Source of the DNA: an uncultured Oscillospiraceae bacterium
GTDB lineage: Bacteria; Bacillota; Clostridia; Oscillospirales; Oscillospiraceae
DNA length: 64,000 nt
NCBI GenBank assembly: GCA_934572335.1
Contig: CAKTKU010000003.1
Coordinates: forward strand, 108,983 to 172,982
Reading direction: 5' to 3'
Below are positions 54,689 through 62,651 of this stretch, one piece after another. The notes beneath the pieces were generated by a model that ran no database searches, was not told where the DNA came from, and saw nothing but the letters and a program-made list of their open reading frames with translations. The position numbers were made by a program, and so were the translations under genes. Every line of letters starts with the position of its first letter. Position 1 is the first letter of the stretch.

Positions 54689-55894
54689 ATGAAAACGATA
54701 GCAATAATAGGCACATTTGACACCAAGGGTACCGAGTTTGAGTTCATCAAAAAGCTTGTCCGCGAGCAGGGGCTTGATACGCTGTGCATACACACCGGCG
54801 CTTTTGAACCTCTGTTCGCGCCCGACGTATCGAATGCGGAGGTCGCGGCGTCGGTCGGCGTGAGCATGGAGGAGATAAGCTCCAAAAGAGACCGTGCTTT
54901 CGCCACTGACGTCATGAGCCGGGGTGCGGAAAAGCTTATCCCGGAGCTGTACGCGCAGGGCAGATTTGACGGCATAATATCCGTGGGCGGCTCCGGCGGC
55001 ACTTCAATGGCGACCCCGGCTATGCGCGCGCTGCCGATAGGAGTGCCGAAGGTGATGGTGTCTACGATGGCGTCCGGCAACGTATCCCAGTATGTCGGGA
55101 CAAGCGACGTTGTGATGTTCCCGTCAGTCGTGGACGCAGAAGGACTCAACGCCATATCCATGGAGATATTCTCCAACGCTGTCAACGCGGTCGTCGGTAT
55201 GGTGAAGAACAAGAAACCCCTTGCCCACGAGAACAAGCCGATAATAGCGGCAACGATGTTCGGCGTGACCACCCCCTGCATCAAGACCGCGAAGGCATAT
55301 CTTGAGGAACAAGGTTATGAGGTGCTTGTGTTCCATGCCACCGGCACGGGCGGCAGGACGATGGAAGCGCTCATAAACGCCGGATTTATCAAGGGTGTCC
55401 TTGACATCACTACGACCGAATGGTGCGACGAGCTTTTCGGCGGCGTTCTGAACGCAGGTCCCCACCGGCTTGAGGCGGCAGGCGCATGCGGTGTGCCGCA
55501 GGTCGTTTCCGTCGGTGCTCTCGACATGGTTAATTTCGGCCCGTTGGACACCGTACCCGAACAGTACCGCGGCCGCAATCTGTATAAACACAACCCGACC
55601 GTGACGCTCATGCGTACCACAAAAGAGGAAAATATCCAGCTTGGCGAAGTTATCTCCGAAAAGCTCAGCGCCGCAAAATCCCCCACTGCACTTATGCTCC
55701 CGCTCCGCGGCGTTTCCGCCATCGATGGCGAAGGTCAGCCCTTCAACGATCCTGAGGCGGATAAGGCTCTATTCGATACCCTGCGTGCAAATATCGGCAG
55801 CAACGTTGAGCTTATCGAGCTTGACAGTAACGTAAACGACGACGCATTTGCGCTCGCCGCCGCTAAGAAGCTCCTTGAGCTTATGAGCAGATAA
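54689..55894 (+). CDS. Tm-1-like ATP-binding domain protein (UPF0261)
   Basis: 401 residues. Family signatures IIGTFDTKGTEFEF (N-terminus), ISVGGSGGTSMATPAMRALPIG, FPSVVDAEGLN, HATGTGGRTMEALI and DITTTEWCDELFGGVLNAG. The N-terminal half of the plant antiviral protein Tm-1 belongs to this family (known); bacterial function is not established. Here it precedes the TIM-barrel protein that corresponds to the other half of Tm-1, and an aldolase and TRAP transporter. ATG with GGAAGGAGG. Confidence 0.85.
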   Translation: MKTIAIIGTFDTKGTEFEFIKKLVREQGLDTLCIHTGAFEPLFAPDVSNAEVAASVGVSMEEISSKRDRAFATDVMSRGAEKLIPELYAQGRFDGIISVGGSGGTSMATPAMRALPIGVPKVMVSTMASGNVSQYVGTSDVVMFPSVVDAEGLNAISMEIFSNAVNAVVGMVKNKKPLAHENKPIIAATMFGVTTPCIKTAKAYLEEQGYEVLVFHATGTGGRTMEALINAGFIKGVLDITTTEWCDELFGGVLNAGPHRLEAAGACGVPQVVSVGALDMVNFGPLDTVPEQYRGRNLYKHNPTVTLMRTTKEENIQLGEVISEKLSAAKSPTALMLPLRGVSAIDGEGQPFNDPEADKALFDTLRANIGSNVELIELDSNVNDDAFALAAAKKLLELMSR

Positions 55895-55933
55895 ACAAAG
55901 CAAAATTCAAAATAAATTTTAAGGAGAACGAAC

Positions 55934-56764
55934 ATGAACACTCAGACCAGAAGCGAGATCATTGCAAAATTCAAAGAAGAAGTCAAAAACGGTAAGATCC
56001 TTGTCGGCGTCGGCGCCGGTACCGGTATCACCGCTAAGAGCAGCGAGGCGGGCGGTGCGGATATGCTCATAATCTACAACTCCGGCCGCTACCGCATGGC
56101 CGGCCGCGGTTCTCTTGCCGGTCTGCTTTCCTACGGCGACGCAAACCAGATAGTCGTTGAGATGGGTGCAGAAGTCCTTCCCGTTGTCAAGCACACCCCC
56201 GTTCTTGCGGGCGTCTGCGGTACCGACCCCTTCCGTGTTATGGACGTTTACCTCCGTCAGCTCAAGGCACAGGGCTTCAACGGCGTGCAGAACTTCCCGA
56301 CCGTCGGTCTTATCGACGGCGTATTCCGCCAGAATCTTGAGGAGACCGGCATGGGCTACGGTCTTGAGGTAGAGATGATACGCAAGGCGCATGAGCTTGA
56401 CATGCTGACCTGCCCCTACGTGTTCGACCCCGAACAGGCGAAGGCCATGGCTGAGGCAGGTGCCGATATTCTCGTAGCTCATATGGGTCTCACCACGAAG
56501 GGTACCATCGGTGCAAAGACTGCGCTCACCCTTGACGACTGCGTTGAAAAGATTAAGGCTATCATCGCCGCAGGCCGCTCCGTTCGCCCCGACATAATGG
56601 TCATCTGCCATGGCGGTCCCATTGCGGAGCCTGATGATGCAGCATACATTATTCACAAGATTCCGGAGATCGACGGTTTCTTCGGCGCATCCTCCATCGA
56701 GCGTTTTGCCGCAGAGCGCGGGATCAAGGCACAGGCCGCCGCGTTCAAGGCGATCACCAAGTAA
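55934..56764 (+). CDS. Phosphoenolpyruvate-hydrolase family TIM-barrel protein
   Basis: 276 residues, whole length one TIM barrel of the TIM-br_sig_trns/PEP-hydrolase family: [75 protein letters not shown]. The equivalent domain forms the C-terminal part of plant Tm-1. Activity in bacteria is unproven. Spacing of 39 bp to the Tm-1-like gene and 3 bp to the aldolase gene indicates one operon. Confidence 0.85.
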   Translation: MNTQTRSEIIAKFKEEVKNGKILVGVGAGTGITAKSSEAGGADMLIIYNSGRYRMAGRGSLAGLLSYGDANQIVVEMGAEVLPVVKHTPVLAGVCGTDPFRVMDVYLRQLKAQGFNGVQNFPTVGLIDGVFRQNLEETGMGYGLEVEMIRKAHELDMLTCPYVFDPEQAKAMAEAGADILVAHMGLTTKGTIGAKTALTLDDCVEKIKAIIAAGRSVRPDIMVICHGGPIAEPDDAAYIIHKIPEIDGFFGASSIERFAAERGIKAQAAAFKAITK

Positions 56765-56767
56765 GTA

Positions 56768-57559
56768 ATGCGGCATATAGAGAGAAAGGATTTTCACTCG
56801 CTGCTTGAAGGCGGACGCAGACCCGTCGGAACCATTCTCCAGATACCGAGCGAAGAGCTTGTAGAAATACTCGGCTATGCCGGAATGGATTATATCGTAT
56901 TGGACATGGAGCATTGCCCCATGTCCCATGCGAAAATCGTCTCTATGGTTCGTGCGGCAGAAGCCGTGGGCATTGTTCCCTTGGTACGTGTCCCGTATGT
57001 TGAGGATGAGGATTCGATAAAAAAGGCTCTCGATGCCGGCGCCGCCGGGCTGTTTATCCCGAACATAAGCACACCCGAACAGGCTCGCCTTGCCGTTCAA
57101 TACGCGCGCTTTGCACCAATAGGAAATCGAGGTGCCTGCCCATATACCCGTGCAAACTGGTTTGGAGGCGACGATGTAACTAGCTTTTACGAGCGTTCTA
57201 ACAAACGTACCTTCATAGCTCTTCTTGTCGAAGGCTCGGAGGGTATAGAAAATCTGCCTGAAATCGCTAAGGTAGATGGTATAGATGCAATAAACGTCGG
57301 CACTGTTGATCTTGCTGTAAACCTTGGTATTCCGGGGCAGCTCAATCATCCCAACATAAAAAATGCGATTAAAAAAGCAGCGGAGCTTGCTGCCGAAAAC
57401 GGGAAAACGCTTGCTTACTTTTGCTTTGATCCTCACGATGCCGAAGAAGTCAGAGATTGGAACGGTGTCGGTTTCTATCTTTGTACAATTCCCGAAAGCA
57501 TTCTTTTAAACAGCTATGAAGCTATAATTGACACAATAAAAAACTGCGATAAAAAATAA
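56768..57559 (+). CDS. HpcH/HpaI-type class II aldolase (paralogue)
   Basis: 263 residues with the same catalytic residues as the aldolase at 40477-41250 (DMEHCPM, VRVP, LLVEGSEGIENL, VGTVDLAVNLG). Differences in the loops after RANWFGG and near the end suggest a related but distinct substrate. Starts 3 bp after the upstream stop with no strong ribosome binding site, so translation is probably coupled. Gene composition is more AT-rich than its neighbours. Confidence 0.85.
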   Translation: MRHIERKDFHSLLEGGRRPVGTILQIPSEELVEILGYAGMDYIVLDMEHCPMSHAKIVSMVRAAEAVGIVPLVRVPYVEDEDSIKKALDAGAAGLFIPNISTPEQARLAVQYARFAPIGNRGACPYTRANWFGGDDVTSFYERSNKRTFIALLVEGSEGIENLPEIAKVDGIDAINVGTVDLAVNLGIPGQLNHPNIKNAIKKAAELAAENGKTLAYFCFDPHDAEEVRDWNGVGFYLCTIPESILLNSYEAIIDTIKNCDKK

Positions 57560-57572
57560 ATAGGAGATAACA

Positions 57573-58622
57573 ATGAAAAGATTTCTGTCTTTACTTCTTT
57601 GCGTCATGCTCTGCATGACGGTCTTCGCAGGATGCGGCAGCACCGACAGCGGAGCAAAGCATACCGACAGCTCCTCCAACGCAGTCGGCTCGTCCAATTC
57701 TGGCGATGTCATAACCATCAAGCTTGCACATAACTTTGCCGCAAGTCACCCTGTTTCCACTACTCTTGAAAGTGTCGCAGCGGAGCTGGACGAGCAGTCC
57801 GGCGGCACCATAAAGCTCGACATTTACGGTGCGGGCGCGCTCGGCTCCAATGGCGAGATAACTCAGCAGATGATCGCCGGCGAGATTGACGCCGTCGTTA
57901 ACGGTGCCTGTGATAACTACGCTGCATACAATCCCCTGCTCTACGTCGAGGATCTCCCCTTCCTCTATCCCGATGTTGAAACCGCATATAAGGCATATGA
58001 CGGTGCATACGGTGAAGCCCTTGCCAAGATCATCGACGACATCGGCTGCCACACTGTTGCCTTCTGGGAAAACGGTTCCCGTCAGATGACCAACAATGTT
58101 CGCCCCGTCACCACGCCCTCCGATATGGCAGGGCTCAAGATGCGCAGCGCCAACGCGACTCTATTCATCAAGTTCTTTGAATGTCTTGACTGCACCGTTA
58201 CCATGGTCGATATGAGTGAGCTGTTCTCCGCACTCCAGCAGGGCATGGTCGACGGTCAGGAAAACCCCTTGAACAATATTCTTTCCTCCAGCTATTATGA
58301 GGTTCAGAAATACTGCACGCTCACCAATCATATCTACCTCAGCGCTCCCGTTGTCTTCAATGCCGACGTATGGAACTCCTACCCTGCCGAGGTTCAGGAC
58401 ATGCTGACCAAGGCCTTTGAGAAAGGCACTGCCGACCAGCGCGCCGCCTCTCAGGAGATGGACTCCACTGCACGCGCAAAGCTTGAGGAATACGGCATGC
58501 AGGTCGATGACGTGACCGATCACGAGGAATGGGTCGCTGCGCTTGCACCCGTTTGGGATTTCTTTAAGAGCGAATACGGCGCAGATGGCGAAACTCTCAT
58601 AAATCTGGCGCTTCAGGGCTGA
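57573..58622 (+). CDS. dctP: TRAP transporter solute-binding lipoprotein DctP
   Basis: 349 residues. Lipobox FAGC, then the DctP fold (IKLAHNFAASHPVSTTLE, GSNGEITQQMIAGEIDAVVNGA, the Arg region GSRQMTNNVRPVTTPSDMAGLKMRSAN, QQGMVDGQENPLNNI). Distinct from the other DctP in this window, so a different or wider substrate range. ATG 57573 with GGAGAT. Confidence 0.92.
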   Translation: MKRFLSLLLCVMLCMTVFAGCGSTDSGAKHTDSSSNAVGSSNSGDVITIKLAHNFAASHPVSTTLESVAAELDEQSGGTIKLDIYGAGALGSNGEITQQMIAGEIDAVVNGACDNYAAYNPLLYVEDLPFLYPDVETAYKAYDGAYGEALAKIIDDIGCHTVAFWENGSRQMTNNVRPVTTPSDMAGLKMRSANATLFIKFFECLDCTVTMVDMSELFSALQQGMVDGQENPLNNILSSSYYEVQKYCTLTNHIYLSAPVVFNADVWNSYPAEVQDMLTKAFEKGTADQRAASQEMDSTARAKLEEYGMQVDDVTDHEEWVAALAPVWDFFKSEYGADGETLINLALQG

Positions 58623-58636
58623 TATCTGACTCGGTT

Positions 58637-58684
58637 TCCGGCGGAGCACTGTCCCGATTTTCTCTGCGGCAGTACTCCGCCGGA
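58637..58684 (+). promoter_or_regulatory. Stem-loop between dctP and dctQ
   Basis: 10-bp perfect stem TCCGGCGGAG / CTCCGCCGGA (58637-58646 / 58675-58684) followed by TTTT; parallels the hairpin between the other dctP-dctQ pair. Confidence 0.65.
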
Positions 58685-58719
58685 GTTTTATAAACAATCC
58701 TATGGAAAGGGGAAGCTAA

Positions 58720-59211
58720 ATGCTCAAACTCAGAGATACGGTGAAAGCCGTACTGCAATACATCGGCTGCATCTGCCTTATACTCGTTTCGGTAGTTCTT
58801 TTTGCGCAGACTGCCGCAAGATATCTGTTTCATTATTCGTTCTTCTGGGCGGACGAGCTTGCAAAATACTCCGTGATATGGGGAGCGCTGCTCTGCTCCG
58901 CAGCCGGTCTTTCGGATCGGGCGCACACTGCGCTTGACTTTGTTTTCTCCAAGCTGCCCATAAAGCTCCAGAATATTCTGCGGCTTGTGCTCGATCTGGT
59001 CTACACGGCGTTCTGCGCCGCGGCGTTCTATTTCAGCCTTTCAAATGTAAAGCTCGGCATGAAAGCCGTGTCCGCCGGTCTTGGCATAAGAATGGGCTAT
59101 GTCTATCTTGCGCTGACCGTAACAATGGCGTTTATGGTTTTCTTCCTTATATATAACATAGCAGACGATATAAAGATCATGCGCGGTGCGGAAAAGGAGG
59201 CGGCAAAATGA
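58720..59211 (+). CDS. dctQ: TRAP transporter small permease DctQ
   Basis: 163 residues, four membrane helices with the family block FFWADELAKYSVIWGALLCSAAGLSDRAH. ATG 58720 with AAGGGGA. Overlaps dctM by 4 bp. Confidence 0.9.
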   Translation: MLKLRDTVKAVLQYIGCICLILVSVVLFAQTAARYLFHYSFFWADELAKYSVIWGALLCSAAGLSDRAHTALDFVFSKLPIKLQNILRLVLDLVYTAFCAAAFYFSLSNVKLGMKAVSAGLGIRMGYVYLALTVTMAFMVFFLIYNIADDIKIMRGAEKEAAK

Positions 59212-60479
59212 CAGCTTTGATAATCACTTTTATTCTGCTTCTTGTGGTCGGTGCGCCGATCTTCTTTGCCGTCGGCATCTCCGCCTCGGCATTCGTTCTC
59301 AGCTCCGGAAGCAACTCTCTTGCAATAATCACGCAGAAGATGGTCGACGGCATCATCTCTACCACGCTTATGGCGCTGCCGCTGTTTATTTATTCCGGCA
59401 ATCTCATGTCCTGCGGTGCAACGCAGCGTCTTATGCGCTTTGCAGACATGATCCTCGGCAAAATTCCCGGCGGTCTCGGCACTGCAGCATGCGGCGGTGC
59501 GGCGTTCTTCGGCAGCGTTTCCGGCAGCGCAGTTGCCACATCGGCTGCAATCGGCTCGATAATGGGGCCGGAAATGGTCGACCGCGGCTACAAGCCCGGC
59601 TATGCAGCTTCACTTATGGCGGGTGCCGGCGCAATGGGCGCGATAATCCCGCCAAGCATTTGCTTTGTCGTATATGCAAGCATTACGGGTGCATCAGTGA
59701 CAAAAATGCTCACGGCCGGCATATTTCCGGGGCTTTCCGTTGTACTCGGACTTATCATTCTTAACTGTTTTATATCCGCAAAACGCGGCTACGGCAAATC
59801 GAACTACAAATACACCGCCAAGGAAGTCCTTACCATCACACTTCAGGCAATACCTGCTCTCGCTATGCCTGTGTTCGTGCTGGGCAGCATCATGAGCGGC
59901 ATCGCCACTGCCACCGAAGCTGCCGCAATTTCCGTTATATATGCGTTTCTGCTGGCAGCGTTTGCATACGGTGAGATGAACTTCAAGCAGTTTGTTGAGA
60001 TAACCAAGCAGAGTGCAATGGGTACGGCGTTTATATTTATTATAATTTCCGCTTCCGCCCCCTTCGGCTGGGTGCTTGCAAAGAACAACATACCCATGAT
60101 ACTTGCCAATGCCATTCTCTCAATAAGCAGCAGCAAATTCGTCATCACTTTCCTTGTTGTGCTTCTGCTCATTATACTCGGCACATTCATGGAAACGAAC
60201 TCACTGCTCATTCTGCTTACGCCGATACTCTGGCCGGTCATGGAGTCGATTGGCTACAACGTTGTCCATTTCGGCATAATCCTGTGCGTTGCCTTTGCGA
60301 TAGGCGGCTGCACCCCGCCAATGGCGGTGTGCCTATTCACCACAACGCGCATATTGAATATCAAGGTTGAGGACACCTTCCCGGACATTTTTATAATTTG
60401 CGCTACCATGGTGGTCATACTTATTCTTATAACGCTGATACCGGAGATCTCGCTGTTTCTGCCGAGCCTTTCCGGCTGA
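59208..60479 (+). CDS. dctM: TRAP transporter large permease DctM
   Basis: 423 residues, about twelve membrane helices, DctM signatures (STTLMALPLFIYSGNLMSCGA, GSVSGSAVATSAAIGSIM, AIIPPSICFVVYASITGASV). Completes the second TRAP importer at the end of the Tm-1-like operon. Confidence 0.93.
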   Translation: MTALIITFILLLVVGAPIFFAVGISASAFVLSSGSNSLAIITQKMVDGIISTTLMALPLFIYSGNLMSCGATQRLMRFADMILGKIPGGLGTAACGGAAFFGSVSGSAVATSAAIGSIMGPEMVDRGYKPGYAASLMAGAGAMGAIIPPSICFVVYASITGASVTKMLTAGIFPGLSVVLGLIILNCFISAKRGYGKSNYKYTAKEVLTITLQAIPALAMPVFVLGSIMSGIATATEAAAISVIYAFLLAAFAYGEMNFKQFVEITKQSAMGTAFIFIIISASAPFGWVLAKNNIPMILANAILSISSSKFVITFLVVLLLIILGTFMETNSLLILLTPILWPVMESIGYNVVHFGIILCVAFAIGGCTPPMAVCLFTTTRILNIKVEDTFPDIFIICATMVVILILITLIPEISLFLPSLSG

Positions 60480-60733
60480 ATCCTTCCCCCGGCGGATTTT
60501 TCGATACGTCGGGGGGCGGACTCCCCGATTTGCGCGGAGTGTACCTCTACAGCTTTCGTCACGGCTCTCACATACATCGTCGCAGAACTCTGAAAGCTGC
60601 ATAAACAGATCGCAGACTTACTGCTGCAGAGAAGAGTTCTTTCTCGGTCATTTGACCGTCTATATCGGCAACTGCATACGACGTGGTAAACACCTCACAT
60701 GTTTCAGCGCCGACAATGCCGCTCAATGGATGA
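60480..60733. other. Intergenic region after second TRAP operon
   Basis: No gene or clear terminator hairpin is supported here. Confidence 0.4.
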
Positions 60734-60919
60734 TCACTTCTTCACCTCCCTCATTTCAGTTCTCAGACACTTGCCGTCGCCGTGCCAACAGATAAAACCG
60801 TGCACAGGATAATTGCACCCGTCACACTGCTCATATTTGCGGCACGTCACCGGTTCATTATCTGGTAAGCCAGCGTCCGGCAGATTCTTGAACGCCTGTT
60901 TGATTTCGTAGTTCTTCAA
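60734..60919 (-). CDS. Small Cys-rich protein, possible zinc binder
   Basis: 61 residues with five Cys (26, 32, 35, 44, 51) and a CWHGDGKC segment, a pattern suggesting a metal-bound knuckle. TTG start at 60919 with GGGGG 7 nt upstream. No family recognised; it could be a small accessory gene of the island or a fragment. Confidence 0.45.
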   Translation of the reverse strand: MKNYEIKQAFKNLPDAGLPDNEPVTCRKYEQCDGCNYPVHGFICWHGDGKCLRTEMREVKK

Positions 60920-60940
60920 TTCGATACCCCCTTAGAATGC

Positions 60941-60980
60941 AAAAAGGCCGGAACATTTGATTTCTCAAAAGTTCCGGCCT
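60941..60980 (-). terminator. Intrinsic terminator
   Basis: Perfect 10-bp stem AGGCCGGAAC / GTTCCGGCCT (60945-60954 / 60971-60980) with a U-run on the minus strand. 60981-61168 shows no gene. Confidence 0.65.
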
Positions 60981-61168
60981 CACCGATTTAATGTTTTATT
61001 GTCTACCCAAATTACTTGCTCCTGTTTCACCTCCAACATTCAATAACACATATATAAATCTTGAAAAACCGTCAAGCAGCGGTTCGGGTCCTGTCAGTCG
61101 CCCGAAAACGGTGTTTGTCATCAATGGAAAAATAAAAAAATTTCCGAGCCTTTTAAGCCCGGAAAGCC

Positions 61169-61244
61169 TTGATGACACTGCGTTTGACGCAGTGTCATCA
61201 AAATTGGCTGACCATGATGTCAGTATAAGCCAATTTTGAGGACA
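61169..61244. repeat. Nested palindrome cluster with 17-bp boundary repeat
   Basis: A 15-bp perfect inverted repeat (61169-61183 / 61187-61201) adjoins a 12-bp inverted repeat TCAAAATTGGCT / AGCCAATTTTGA (61198-61209 / 61228-61239). The latter belongs to AGCCAATTTTGAGGACA (61228-61244), which recurs at 39448-39464. Confidence 0.65.
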
Positions 61245-61289
61245 GGCTATGCACACCATTCTTATTTCGATAAGAACATATTCGTTGTC

Positions 61290-62432
61290 TCAAGTACCCT
61301 TACGCAGAATACTGAGATAGTCCTCATAAGCAAAAGTCCTATTTCTGCTTGCATTTGTTGTTTGCACAAGTATTCCTGCATCGGTAAGCCGCTTTATCGC
61401 ACTTGAAGCAGTATTGAATGTGATCGACAACGCTTCCGCAGTCTTGCGAATCTCGATGATTGGATTTGCTTCAAGATACTCAAAAACAAGCATTGCATTC
61501 TTCGCAGCGCGGCCCATGCCTGAAATGACAGCAGCGTTTTTGTCGTGCAGCGCGATCAACTTATCAATCGTTGTGGTTGCGTCTTCTGCCGATTCCAAGA
61601 GCGCCCGAAGAAAGAATGTCACCCATTGCTCATAGTTTCCCTTTGCTCTGACCTCTGTCATGCGGTCATAGTATTCCACACGGTTCTTTTTCAGAAAATA
61701 TGAGATATACAAAGCTGGTGTGGAGAGCACTTTTTTCTCCATCAGAAACAGAGTAATAAGCAAGCGTCCAACTCGACCGTTGCCGTCAAGGAAAGGATGT
61801 ATTGTCTCGAACTGATAGTGGATCAGCGCTGCCCGAATCAACGCATCAAGCTCGTCATCTGCATTGATGTACTTTTCCAAGTCAGACATGGCTTCGATCA
61901 TATCGTCGGGAGACGGCGGAATATATCTCGCATTTTTCAATGTGCTGCCTTGACCGCCTATCCAGTTCTGTGAGCGTCTGAATTCTCCAGGGCTTTTTTC
62001 CTGCCCACGAACGCCTTCCATAAGGACAGCATGTGTCTCTTTGATCAGCCGGTTGCAAAGCGGAAGGTCATTCAGTCTCTTAATAGCAAATTCGGTAGCC
62101 TTAATATAATTGACGACATCTGCCACATTGCGGTTCGTATTGGCTCCTATCATTGGATCAAGGACATCTTCAAGCGTTGCTTGCGTACCTTCGATTTGGG
62201 AGGACATGAGAGCTTCTTTGCGAACATACATCGATACGAACAGTTCAACGTTAGGGATACGTGTCGCAATACTTTCCAAAACAGCAAGCTGCGAATTGGC
62301 TTTTATCAAAAGGTTGATCATATCCTCCGTCAGCTCGATGGACGGTTTTGGCGGCAGAGGTGTCGGAACAAACGATTTATATGCCATTTCCCCAGACAAG
62401 TTCGTTACTAGATGACCTGCACGGTTGTCCAA
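61290..62432 (-). CDS. Fic-family AMP-transferase with winged-helix tail
   Basis: 380 residues. An N-terminal helical domain with the inhibitory-type motif SSQIEG is followed by the Fic core HPFLDGNGRVGRLL (catalytic His and phosphate-binding loop intact) and a C-terminal winged helix (RKTAEALSITFNTASSAIKRLTDAGIL). Fic enzymes transfer AMP to proteins; this architecture is common in stand-alone regulators, sometimes toxin-like. The start is TTG at 62432 with GGAGG 8 nt before. Promoter at 62472-62500. Confidence 0.88.
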   Translation of the reverse strand: MDNRAGHLVTNLSGEMAYKSFVPTPLPPKPSIELTEDMINLLIKANSQLAVLESIATRIPNVELFVSMYVRKEALMSSQIEGTQATLEDVLDPMIGANTNRNVADVVNYIKATEFAIKRLNDLPLCNRLIKETHAVLMEGVRGQEKSPGEFRRSQNWIGGQGSTLKNARYIPPSPDDMIEAMSDLEKYINADDELDALIRAALIHYQFETIHPFLDGNGRVGRLLITLFLMEKKVLSTPALYISYFLKKNRVEYYDRMTEVRAKGNYEQWVTFFLRALLESAEDATTTIDKLIALHDKNAAVISGMGRAAKNAMLVFEYLEANPIIEIRKTAEALSITFNTASSAIKRLTDAGILVQTTNASRNRTFAYEDYLSILRKGT

Positions 62433-62471
62433 TGAAGTGTCCTCCTTCTTTGTACTTGAAATACTGAAGCT

Positions 62472-62500
62472 ATTATGCCCCTTTTATTTCAATTTGTCAA
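62472..62500 (-). promoter_or_regulatory. Promoter of fic gene
   Basis: Minus-strand TTGACA (62495-62500), 17 nt, CATAAT (62472-62477). 62501-62651 contains nothing recognisable. Confidence 0.6.
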
Positions 62501-62651
62501 TCTAATTTGTAATAAGCTAAGCTGATGCCGCCCCTTATTTCATGTTCACAAAATGCGTATATAATGAGGTCTGCTTTCACCGAATCTTAGAGTGCAGGAT
62601 TCAATAGATGTTTGAAACTGCATATTAGGCAAATTTATGAGGAAGCGATAA

